Origin: Candidula unifasciata
Lineage: Eukaryota; Mollusca; Gastropoda; Stylommatophora; Geomitridae
DNA length: 64,000 nt
Direction: 5' to 3'
Assembly (NCBI GenBank): GCA_905116865.2
Contig: CAJHNH020007568.1
Location: 23,506-87,505 of the forward strand
Shown: positions 54,603 through 63,574 of the stretch, one piece after another
How the letters are laid out: each line of letters starts with the position of its first letter
How positions within the stretch are numbered: position 1 is the stretch's first letter
The notes under the pieces: generated by a model
Seen by the model: only the letters and a program-made list of their open reading frames with translations
Told to the model about the DNA's origin: nothing
The model's database searches: none
Position numbers and translations under genes: made by a program

Positions 54603-54766
54603 AATACATTGCTGCAGATATCACCCGTCTTCACTCATCTCTCTGACTGACCTTCTCTTTCCGTGGGTTACATCGAGTGTTTGTAGGTCTGTCGTCCATT
54701 TAGATCCATCCGAAATGGAGCCTTGGGTAACTGTTTCGTGACGTATATAGGTTTTAGATTTTGACG

Positions 54767-54997
54767 AAGGATCAACATAATGGCACAAGAGTAGTAACCC
54801 ATAAGTGCTCCGTTCTACTTCTGACTCAAGCCTGAGTGCGAACAGTCTCAGCGCAGTGCACGAACTCCGTAGCACTTGCGAGGATCCTGAAATACTTTTG
54901 AGTGGATTTTCAACTCCATAATTTGCCCGGGCAGCGCCGTTACGTTATTCTTTTTGATTTTCAACTGCCAAGGGATTTTTTTTTTACGTGCACAACA
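54767..54997 (-). mobile_element. SINE-3 copy, truncated before its head
   Basis: 'gatcaacataatggcacaag', 'aagtgctccgttctacttct', 'gcagcgccgttacgttattc' and 'caactgccaagggatttttt'. It ends in 'acgtgcacaacaatt' without the tRNA-like head. Confidence 0.85.
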
Positions 54998-54999
54998 AT

Positions 55000-55790
55000 T
55001 ACCCCACCCCACTGCGACCAGTTTAAATCTGGTAAATGCGAAGAAAAAAATAGTTACAGCTCTGTACACAAATTATGACGCCCTGGTATTTCCAACCAAT
55101 AATAGACTTGTAAACAATGCAGTCAGAAAAAAAAGTGCATCCCTAAAATAGCGGAAGAATGATAAAGAAGGCGTTGATTAATGGGGCTATACGTTGCCTT
55201 TCTATTTAACATGCATGCTTCCGCCGATACGACAGCCACTTGTTGCCAACTGTTGCCAACTGCTGGATGTACGCAGGGTCAAGGTAAGTTTACTTACTGT
55301 ACATTCCTGCGTTATCTTTTTCGTTTGTATTTGCCCTTAAAAGGGCGGTTGGAACGTCGTATTGGGGTTTACAAGCTAGGCTGCGATAGTTGAAAAAAAA
55401 ATTTTTTTTATTCGTCTTTTATAATATATGATTGTTAAAGGGGCCGATGGAATATCCTTCCTTCACCCCAATTATGTCCTGGAAACAACAAGACAATTTG
55501 TGTTTATGAGCCAGTGGAAATAACGACTAAAAAAAAAAAAGCTTGTTTATCGACCCGAAGTTGTTAGGTACGAGCCTGCACTGAGGCAGTGTTGATTTGA
55601 TTCTAGGTTCCTAGCTAAGTATACAGTTTGTCGCATCCTGAATGTAAACCAATAGGATTACAAGGATGAGTATTTTTCTCTTCAGAGTTTTTTTTTTCTC
55701 TTCAGGCTGCTCGGAAAAAAAAATACGATGACCAGAACCTCAATGCGGTGACGTAAAAAAAATTAATTACAAAATATTAATTACAAAAAA
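55000..55790. other. No gene recognised
   Basis: Several A or T runs; a GTTGCCAACT direct repeat at 55242-55261. Confidence 0.4.
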
Positions 55791-55794
55791 AAAA

Positions 55795-56058
55795 AAAAGT
55801 CACCGCAAGGTGCTGCGTGATAACATCTAGAGTATCATTAGGCCAGCCATCCACCGTCTGGCCAGTCGAGGAGGTGTCAAGCGTATCTCCGGACTCATCT
55901 ATGAGGAGACCAGATGTATTCTTAAGATGTTCTTTGAGAACGTCATTCGCGACGCCATCACCTACACCGAGCATGCCAAGAGGAAGACCGTCACTGCCAT
56001 GGACGTCATCTACGCCCTGAAACGCCAAGGCCCCACTCTGTACGGATTTAGAGGTTAA
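55795..56058 (+). pseudogene. Histone H4 pseudogene
   Basis: One frame gives KSHRKVLRDNI, a TAG stop (55828-55830), [75 protein letters not shown] and TAA at 56056-56058. It corresponds to about residues 16-102 of the core nucleosome protein H4. The lysine-rich N-terminal tail with the start codon is missing and replaced by an A-run. Compared with the near-invariant H4, changes include the in-frame stop, R to H, R to S, G to C, V to M, L to F, R to P and the final GFGG to GFRG. Such substitutions would not be tolerated, so it is non-functional. It is intronless like replication-type histone genes and keeps the 3' stem-loop downstream. Confidence 0.95.
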
Positions 56059-56087
56059 TTAAGCTACTGAAGTCAGACCCATAATAC

Positions 56088-56103
56088 GGCCCTTTTCAGG
56101 GCT
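56088..56103 (+). promoter_or_regulatory. Histone mRNA 3' stem-loop of the H4 pseudogene
   Basis: GGCCCTTTTCAGGGCT lies about 30 bases after the stop: a six-pair stem (one G-U pair) around a TTTC loop, followed by CCCAC. This is the processing signal of replication-dependent histone messages, bound by stem-loop-binding protein. Confidence 0.85.
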
Positions 56104-56154
56104 CCCACAACGCTTCTAGTTAACACCATTTCTGCTAGATTGCCAAAAAAAAAA

Positions 56155-56245
56155 AAAGTGCCGATTGGTCTATAAAATATAAGTCTAGCCCTATATGCCC
56201 AATACGCACGAAGGCATAAAAAAAGGTCCTTTATTCTCTCTTAAC
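56155..56245 (+). mobile_element. SINE-4 3' end fragment
   Basis: 'gattggtctataaaatataa', 'gtctagccctatatgcccaa' and 'aaaaggtcctttatt' match, in the reverse orientation, the 3' ends at 58.99 and 49.93 kb. Confidence 0.65.
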
Positions 56246-56249
56246 TTTA

Positions 56250-56300
56250 CTTAATTAGTTGCCTTTACGACATGCATGTTATAAGACACTGGGTCTAGCC
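56250..56300 (-). mobile_element. Repeat-6 terminal fragment
   Basis: 'aattagttgcctttacgaca' and 'tgcatgttataag' correspond to the family end seen at 58865-58895. Confidence 0.45.
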
Positions 56301-56419
56301 TTTATTTTCTAACTCAATAAGAGGCCACGGAACAGACACGCAGGGATGATACTGCGTTGACTGCATATAAGTCACAGAAAAGGACCCTTTTCCAGGCCTT
56401 TCAGGCTAGTCCTTTTTTT

Positions 56420-56612
56420 TTTATAGACAAGCAGCACTTGGTGGATGATGTGAGTAGCAGCAGCACACCGATTGTACCTGATACCCACTCAAGGCTGGGT
56501 CGACCTGGAAGCCAAGGTTATTGTTTTAAAAATCTGACCCTCGACAAGATCCGAAACCACGACCTTCCGATCCGGAGCCGAGCGTCTAGCCGGTAGACCA
56601 TATCGGCCCCCA
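56420..56612 (-). mobile_element. SINE-4 copy
   Basis: 'gcagcacttggtggatgatg', 'cactcaaggctgggtcgacc', 'gaagccaaggttattg' and 'ccacgaccttccgatccgga'. The head in reverse complement is 'atggtctaccggctagacgc'. Confidence 0.85.
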
Positions 56613-56684
56613 TTGATTGCATATAAAAACAAGTAAAGATCCTTTTTATGCCTTAGGCACACCGGGCATATGGGAAGATCATGA

Positions 56685-56910
56685 ATATTTTACAAACCAA
56701 TCGGTATAAGGTGGGTAATGTGGTCATCATTACGCCGGCTGTCTTTACTTTCCCAGGAAGTACATCCTGGTACCCACTTTTGGCTGGGTTTACCTGCGAC
56801 GCCCCATACCACGATACAAATCCACGCAACCACCAGTGGGTTTCGATCGCGGTACGTTGGAATTACGAGTCGGACTCGGAACGCCTAAGCCACTGGACGC
56901 CGCATTGATT
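56685..56910 (-). mobile_element. SINE-4-related copy with a different head
   Basis: 'aaggtgggtaatgtggtcat', 'acgccggctgtctttacttt' and 'cttttggctgggtttacctg', then 'gcgacgccccataccacgat' and 'gcggtacgttggaattacga'. The 3' body is SINE-4. The head region matches 42770-42900 and 50810-50850 instead, so this is a subfamily or mosaic. Confidence 0.75.
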
Positions 56911-56911
56911 G

Positions 56912-57500
56912 CATATGGTAGAAAGAAATGGAGGAAAAGACTGCCAGCCTTATGTGCCATATAATGGCGTGACAGGACAGTGGTGATGATGATTATGAAA
57001 GATGGCAGGCTAGATGTCGACTGTATCATCAATCGAGTGCCAACGAATTCACACAATTATTGGACCTGGCACCATAAACTCGATGTGGCCAGTGACACAG
57101 AGATGACACTGTATTTTCCTATTTATGTTTAGTTACAACACAGTTACTGCACATTTACAAAAAAGATTACCATATATTTACAAAACGTTTGGTTACATAA
57201 ACAGTAAAGCATAAGTGCCTCCTTAATTTTTGTGTGGTGGTGGGGGGGGGGGGTGGCTTAGGGCCGCCAGTATTGTTCATAGGAACAAGGTGGCCCCTTT
57301 CTTCTAAGCATATAAATTATCTTAAAGAATAATAATTGATTCATTTCATGTTATTTCCGACATATAAATACATTTATTTGCCATTCATCTGTAATAATAA
57401 CCATAACTCGTATTATTATTATTACGATTTTTATTATTATTGTTATTATTATTATTATTATGCTCTCTCCTTGTAAGCTTTTTTAGTTATCAATCCACGT
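56912..57500. other. No gene recognised; (ATT)n tract inside
   Basis: G-run at 57241-57252 and ATT repeats at 57413-57461. No recognised frame. Confidence 0.5.
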
Positions 57501-57504
57501 CCCA

Positions 57505-57668
57505 ATATGGGACACAGCTTATTGTTATTTGAAAGCCCCACCCTGGCTGTTGTGGGAGGCCGTAAATAACCTAACGGTTTAGCGCCGTTTCTGGAACTTT
57601 TTCCCCCGTGGGATTCTCATCCGAGTGGTGGCACTTTCTGTCACAGGGAGTTTATCGCTTACCGAGCG
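57505..57668 (-). mobile_element. Repeat-5 copy, diverged
   Basis: 'ttatttgaaagccccaccct', 'cctaacggtttagcgccgtt', 'tggtggcactttctgtcaca' and 'gagtttatcgctta'. Confidence 0.75.
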
Positions 57669-57806
57669 GTCGGTCGTGTGGTCGTGGGAAAGGGGGGGGG
57701 GGAAGGGGGTGAATATTGATGCTCTCAAACTAAAATAAAGCAACTTGAGCGCCCCATATTCAGATAAAACGAATGTGCGAGTTAAAAATGTCTTACTTGT
57801 CTAAAG

Positions 57807-58223
57807 CAGGTGTTCTCAAAGTGTGTACCACGGTACCATAGGGGCAGCGAGTGTATGAAAGGGGTGCCGCGGCAATAATTAAGAAAACTCTGCTAGAAAT
57901 GTTTAAATTGTTAAATAAAGCATGCCGATACTTAAAAGTTAAAATTCAAGTTCTTCTCGCGTCACTCTCGTAATGAGTTTAATATTTTTTTTAACACTTA
58001 GACGTGTTTCGTGTTGCATAAAGTGTCACTCGTAGCGTGAGAGGATTGTCCTGGTAATTATCTCGAGGTGCGACCGATCTTCTACCTGAATTCTTTGCAG
58101 TCGATAAGTAAATTTGTTAAATTTTGAGTGTCATTTAAAGGTGTAAAATTTGGTCTGTATAATGGTAACTGTTAGCAAGATGAAGTGAATACTTATTTAT
58201 AGGTTATGTGTTCTTTTGGTGCT

Positions 58224-58270
<47 letters not shown>

Positions 58271-58560
58271 GTGTGTGTGTATGCGTGCGTGTGTGTGTAG
58301 GGTCATACGACTTTTCATCCCAAATCAGATTTGAAGATATTGCTATCGAGAATATAAAGGTGCGTAAAGGCTGAACGAATAAGAAACGAAAGGCAAATTT
58401 ATTTGCATTCGTACGTGTCATTGCATTAAAGGCACCTGAACAGTATATTTGCACTTTTTTGTTTTCTTTTTTAATCTATTTTAAGAGTAGGTGTACCGCG
58501 ACATTTTTCAGCCTGACAAGGGTACCGTGGCCAAAAAAAAAAAAAGTTTGAGAACCCCTG
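57807..58560. mobile_element. hAT-like non-autonomous element, about 754 bp
   Basis: The left end CAGGTGTTCTCAAAGTGTG and the right end, read inward, CAGGGGTTCTCAAACTTTT are inverted copies, and CCACGGTACC recurs just inside both. CAG.GGTTCTCAAA is a typical hAT terminus. The flanking 8-mers GTCTAAAG and GTCAAGCG agree at five positions, compatible with a decayed 8-bp duplication. The interior holds a TG repeat (58229-58302) and no coding region. Confidence 0.75.
58229..58302. repeat. (TG)n microsatellite
   Basis: TG repeats with TATATATG and TATGCG interruptions, inside the hAT-like element. Confidence 0.95.
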
Positions 58561-58669
58561 GTCAAGCGAATTTGCAAGACGGAAAGAGCAGTTCAGGGCT
58601 CCCTCTTCTACCCCCGCTTCCCCCGCCACCTCCAGCCGGACAGCGTTTCCTTGCGTACACTCAGATCGG

Positions 58670-58910
58670 TGACTGGGTCACCCATTGGCGGAAAGTTCTG
58701 GCTGCTAGTTCACCTCGAGACTTTAGTCTCGCTCCAGAAACTTGCTTGCTGCGTGCACATCCGGTTTACAGATCTGATTTTGTCAGTGTAGACTGTTGGT
58801 TTTTTTGCTGTGCACCCCTATTCGAAGGAAGCTCCACCCCCCCCCCCTCCCCATTTATTTTCACTTTCCCCAATTAGTTGACTTTTACGATATGTTTGTT
58901 TGAGACGTAG
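58670..58910 (-). mobile_element. Repeat-6 copy
   Basis: 'cggaaagttctggctgctag', 'gactttagtctcgctccaga', 'gtgcacatccggtttacaga', 'gtgtagactgttggtt' and 'aattagttgacttttacgat'. A C-run lies at 58838-58847. Confidence 0.75.
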
Positions 58911-58984
58911 TGGTTGTAGTTTGTTTTCCTCACAATGCGGCTACAGAAACCACATAGGGAAGTTCGCTAAGTTAAGATCTTACA

Positions 58985-59235
58985 ATATGTGAAAGTGCAT
59001 ATTGGGCATATAGAGTTAGACTGAGCTAGACCTGTATGTTATAGACCCATCGGCACTCTATGGGCGACGTGGTCTGCATCACCCCGGCCGCCTTTAATTC
59101 CAAGAACTTTACCATGTACCCATAGAAGGCTGGGTCGACCGGCCAGCCAAAGTCATTTTTGAAAATAGTGAGGACCCGAAGCCACCACCTTCGGATCTGC
59201 AGACGATTTGTTAGCCGCTACAACGAGGCGGCTAC
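58985..59235 (-). mobile_element. SINE-4 full-length candidate
   Basis: 'gtgcatattgggcatataga', 'tatagacccatcggcactct', 'caccccggccgcctttaatt', 'gaaggctgggtcgaccggcc' and 'agccaaagtcatttttgaaa', with the head at the right ('gttagccgctacaacgaggc'). Confidence 0.85.
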
Positions 59236-59408
59236 CAAGACGTGACATCACAGAACGTTGGAAATTTTGAATACAAAGAGGAGACGAAACTGAAAAATTC
59301 AGTCCAACTTTGAGAGGAAGAAAAAAATACACATAAATCAGTGTCAAATAGCATATGAGAAACAGACATCATCAACTGGTAACTTAGTTTCCAAATATTG
59401 ACGTGTTC

Positions 59409-60385
59409 TTCTTCTTATTATTCTTCTTCTTTTTCCTTTTCCTTTTCCTTTTCCTTTTCCTTTTCCTTTTCCTTTTCCTTTTCCTTTTCCTTTTCCTTTT
59501 CCTTTTCCTTTTCCTTTTCCTTTTCCTTTTCCTTTTCCTTTTATCTTTTCTCTTTTCTCTTTTCTCTTTTCTCTTTTCTCTTTTCTCTTTTCTCTTTTCT
59601 CTTTTCTCTTTTATCTTTTATCTTTTATCTTTTATCTTTTATCTTTTATCTTTTATCTTTTATCTTTTATCTTTTATCTTTTATCTTTTATCTTTTATCT
59701 TTTATCTTTTATCTTTTATCTTTTATCTTTTATCTTTTATCTTTTATCTTTTATCTTTTTTCTTTTTTCTTTTTTTCTTTTTTCTTTTTTCTTTTTTCTT
59801 TTTTCTTTTTTCTTTTTTCTTTTTTCTTTTTTCTTTTTTCTTTTTTCTTTTTCTTTTTTTCTTTTTTTCTTTTTTCTTTTTTCTTTTTTCTTTTTTCTTT
59901 TTTCTTTTTTCTTTTTCTTTTTTTTTTTTCTCTTTTTCTTTTTCTTTTTCTTTTTCTTTTTTCTTTTTCTTTTTTCTTTTTCTTTTTCTTTTTCTTATTC
60001 TTCTTCTTCTTCTTCTTCTTCTTCTTCTTCTTCTTCTTCTTCTTCTTCTTCTTCTTCTTCTTCTTCTTCTCTTCTTCTTCTTCTTCTTCTTCTTTCTTCT
60101 TCTTCTTCTTTCTTCTTCTTCTTCTTCATCTTCATCTTCTTCATCTTCATCTTCTTCTTTTCTTTTTCTTTTTCTCTTCTTCTTCTCTTCTTCTTCTTCT
60201 TCTTCTTCTTCTTCTTCTTCTTCTTCTTCTTCTTCTTTCTTCTTCTTCTTCTTCTTCTTTTTTCTTTTTTTCTTCTTCTTCTTCTTCTTCTTCTTCTTCT
60301 TCTTCTTCTTCTTCTTCTTCTTCTTCTTCTTCTTCTTCTTCTTCTTCTTCTTCTTCTTCTTCTTCTTCTTCTTCTTCTTCTTCTT
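59409..60385. repeat. Composite pyrimidine tract (TTTTCC, TCTTTT, ATCTTTT, TTTTTTC, TTC)
   Basis: Blocks in order: TTTTCC hexamers to about 59540, TTTTCTC-type units to about 59610, ATCTTTT heptamers to about 59758, TTTTTTC units to about 59990, then TTC triplets to 60384. Almost no purines other than the A of ATCTTTT and a few scattered ones. Open frames here are artefacts. Confidence 0.97.
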
Positions 60386-60610
60386 TGTTCACCGTCTGTA
60401 AGCCCAGGTAAAAAGTCCTGGTTGTTCGTCCATTTGGAATTTGGCTTTGTGCCAGGGCCTGGTTTTTGCGTGTACATCCGTTTTACTGGCTTATTTGTTT
60501 GCAGTATTTGTTGCTTGCCGCTCGGGCAGATGCACTCCTACGTCTAAGTAAGCTCCCAATTATTCGACTCTTACCACATGCTTTTGGGAGGAGAGGCCAT
60601 GCATCGCAGC
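60386..60610 (-). mobile_element. Repeat-6 copy ending in GAA tract
   Basis: The minus-strand end 'cttacagacggtgaacaaag' runs into GAA repeats. Upstream are 'acgaacaaccaggacttttt', 'gcacaaagccaaattccaa' and 'gtaaaacggatgtacacgca', and 'agcatgtggtaagagtcgaa' lies near 60580. Confidence 0.8.
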
Positions 60611-60886
60611 TCTCTTGGGGAGACGTGTTACCGTATTAATTCATTTTTAACTCATTGAGTACCAGAAGCTTTGACATGAGATACCCATGGGTATACATTA
60701 TCACTAGGAAAATCTAACAGCGTATTACGTTTAAAGAAGCTAAATAGTGAGGAAACCGTACTTCTTTAGTATGTAATAATCGTATGTATGCCTCACGAGA
60801 ATACATTCAATGATAGCTAGGATTAACATTAAAGCTAAGCACACATCACATGTTGTTTGGGACTGAAAGATTTGACGCTAGATGTA

Positions 60887-61395
60887 TATTTACAAAACAG
60901 TTTATTACATGCCATTTGCGAGCCTTCATTCAGTTACAAAACCGTTTGTTACATGTCGTTTGCGAGACCTTCATTCAGTTACAAAACCGTTTGTTACATG
61001 TCATTTGCGAGACCTTCATTCAGTTACAAAACTGTTTGTTACATGTCATTTGCGAGCCTTCATTCAGTTACAAAACCGTTTGTTACATGTCATTTGCGAG
61101 CCTTCATTCAGTTACAAAACCGTTTGTTACATGTCATTTGCGAGACCTTCATTCAGTTACAAAACCGTTTGTTACATGTCATTTGCGAGACCTTCATTCA
61201 GTTACAAAACCGTTTGTTACATGTCATTTGCGAGACCTTCATTCAGTTACAAAACCGTTTGTTACATGTCATTTGCGAGACCTTCATTAAGTTACAAGAC
61301 CGTTCGTTACATGTCATTTGCGAGACCTTCATTCAGTTACAAAACCGTTTGTTACATGTCATTTGCGAGACCTTCATTCAGTTATAATACAGTTA
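60887..61395. repeat. 45-bp minisatellite, about eleven copies
   Basis: The unit is 'gttacaaaaccgtttgttac', 'atgtcatttgcgagacctt' and 'cattca'. A few copies have GAGCC in place of GAGACC and are one base shorter. Forty-five is divisible by 3, so frames of up to 188 residues stay open by chance. Confidence 0.97.
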
Positions 61396-61399
61396 ATCT

Positions 61400-61738
61400 T
61401 CAGCTGCGAGACCTTCAGTTAAAAGGCAGTCATGTAATGGATGTATGATCTATCGAGTCTTACAAAGACAAAAGTATTTACTGTAAACATATTTGCAAGG
61501 TTATATTATCTCAAGACCCGAATACCTCACAAAGCTCTTACGCACAAAGAATCGCTATTACGTAATATGCTTGCAGGGGCGACTTTTCTTACATGAAATG
61601 GGGGATGCACAGTTTTGTTTGCTGAGCCGTAGGAGAAGTGAGTAGCGGTGCTGTGTGACGGGTACAAGGACCTGTGTACAGATATAGATAAAAAACTAAA
61701 ACATTCCGACATATTTCACAGAAGGCGAACGAGGAAAA
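61400..61738. other. No gene recognised
   Basis: The minisatellite unit decays to about 61430; the rest is unassigned. Confidence 0.4.
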
Positions 61739-62410
61739 GGAAAAAAAAATAAGAAAGAAGAAGAAAAGAAGAAGAAGAAGAAGAAGAAGAAGAAGAAGAA
61801 GAAGAAGAAGAAGAAGAAGAAGAAGAAGAAGAAGAAGAAGAAGAAGATGATCATGATGAAAAAGAAGATGATAATGAAGAAGAAGAAGAAGAAGAAGAAG
61901 AAGAAAGAAGAAGAAAAGAAGATAAGAAAGAAGAAGAAGAAGAAGAAGAAGAAGAAGAGACGATGAGATGATGATAAAGAGAAATAAAGAAGAAGGAGAA
62001 GAAGTTGACGAAGAAGAAGAAGAAGAAGAAGAAGAAGAAGAAGAAGAAGAGAAGAAGAAAAAGAAGAAGAAGAAGAAGAAGAAAAAGAAGAAAGAAGAAG
62101 AAGAAGGAGAGGGGAAGAAGGAGGAAGAGAAGTAGAAGAAGAAGAAGAGAGAATCAGAAAGAAGAAAGAAGAAGGAAGAAATAAAGAAGAAGGAAGAAGG
62201 AAGAAAGAAGAAAGAAAAAGGAAGAGGAAGCAAGAAGAAGGAAAAAAATAAGAAAGAAAGAAGAAAAAAGAAGGCAGAAAGAAAAAGGAAGAAGGGATAA
62301 AAAAAGAAAAAAAAAAGGAAGAAGGAAGAAAGTAGAAGGAAAAAAAAAGAAGAAAGAAGGAAGAAGAAAGCAGGAAGAAAGAAGAAGAGGAAAAAGAGAG
62401 AAGAAAAAAA
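61739..62410. repeat. (GAA)n-rich purine tract
   Basis: Long GAA runs (61765-61845, 61875-61905, 62005-62050), then mixed GAAGGAA and GAAAGAA units to about 62408, broken by a few GAT triplets. Confidence 0.97.
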
Positions 62411-62765
62411 TGTGTTGCGTAGCCAAGGCCTTTGCTCTAGCATGCAAGCCGTGTCACTCCTGAGTCTGTAAAGTCCTCTGAACGCACAGACTGAGTTGCT
62501 TGTGTCATACATCTCTAGAACCCCCCCCGTTGACGGCGCCATGTGTGCTTGTAAACACGCCAAATGCTACTTCAAGGCCACAGAAGTAGCACACGGGTTC
62601 ATGGCCGTTGCATGCTAGATAAGTAAGTATTTGAGAACGTGCTAGATTATTAGACTGAAACGACATGGGTACCGGTTTTTTTTTCCTGCTTTAAGTAGCC
62701 CATTCGGTGGTTATTTTAACATTGAGACATCTAGTTTGTTCGTTTAATTTGTTGTTGGTTTCATA
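62411..62765. other. No gene recognised
   Basis: Unassigned sequence between the purine tract and the 26-bp minisatellite. Confidence 0.4.
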
Positions 62766-62771
62766 AACTGG

Positions 62772-63570
62772 CATGTAAAGGTGTGAGCATTGCATCGATC
62801 GTAAAGGTGTGAGTATTACGTCGGATGTAAAGGTGTAAGTATTACATCGGTTGTAAAGGTGTGAGTGTTACATTGGTTGTAAAGGTGTGAGTATTACGTC
62901 GGTTGTAAAGGTGTGAGTATTACATCGGTTGTAAAGGTGTAAGTATTACATCGGTTGTAAAGGTGTGAGTGTTACATCGGTTGTAAAGGTGTGAGTATTA
63001 CGTCGGTTGTAAAGGTGTAAGTATTACATCGGTTGTAAAGGTGTGAGTATTACGTCGGTTGTAAAGGTGTGAGTATTACATCGGTTGTAAAGGTGTGAGT
63101 ATTACGTCGGTTGTAAAGGTGTGAGTATTACGTCGGTTGTAAAGGTGTGAGTATTACATCGGTTGTAAAGGTGTGAGTATTACGTCGGTTGTAAGGGTGT
63201 GAGTATTACGTCGGTTGTAAAGGTGTGAGTATTACATCGATTGTAAAGGTGTGAGTATTACATCGGTTGTAAAGGTGTGAGTATTACATCGGTTGTGAAG
63301 GTGTGAGTATTACGTCGGATGCAAAGGTGTGAGTATTACATCGTTGTAAAGGTGTAAGTATTACATCGGTTGTAAAGGTAGGAGTATTGCATAGGACGTA
63401 AATGTGTGAGTAAAACATCGGACGTAAAGGTGTGAGTTTTACATCGGACGTAAATGTGTAAGTATTACATCCGATGTAAAGGTGTGAGTATTACATCGGA
63501 CGTAAAGGTGTAAGTAATAAACAGGATGTAAAGCTGTGAGTATTACAAGGTAGGCAGAGGTTTGAGTATT
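62772..63570. repeat. 26-bp minisatellite, about thirty copies
   Basis: The unit is 'ttgtaaaggtgtgagtatta' plus 'catcgg', alternating with a CGTCGG version. It is regular to about 63300, then increasingly diverged (GACGTAAATG types), with traces to about 63670. Confidence 0.97.
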
Positions 63571-63574
63571 ACAT

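Noticed and set aside
55777..56028. Minus-strand frame of 83 residues
   Set aside because: It is the antisense reading of the histone H4 pseudogene.
58491..58877. 128-residue plus-strand frame with a proline-rich part
   Set aside because: It spans the end of a hAT-like element and a Repeat-6 copy, so it is a chance frame across two mobile elements.
59398..60411. Open frames of 330 residues rich in S, F and L, and poly-R/poly-E frames opposite
   Set aside because: Low-complexity pyrimidine tract; all frames are open because the strand lacks purines.
60850..61448. Three overlapping frames of 146-188 residues with a 15-residue repeat
   Set aside because: The 45-bp minisatellite is a multiple of 3 and free of stops in three frames at once, so no single frame is distinguished.
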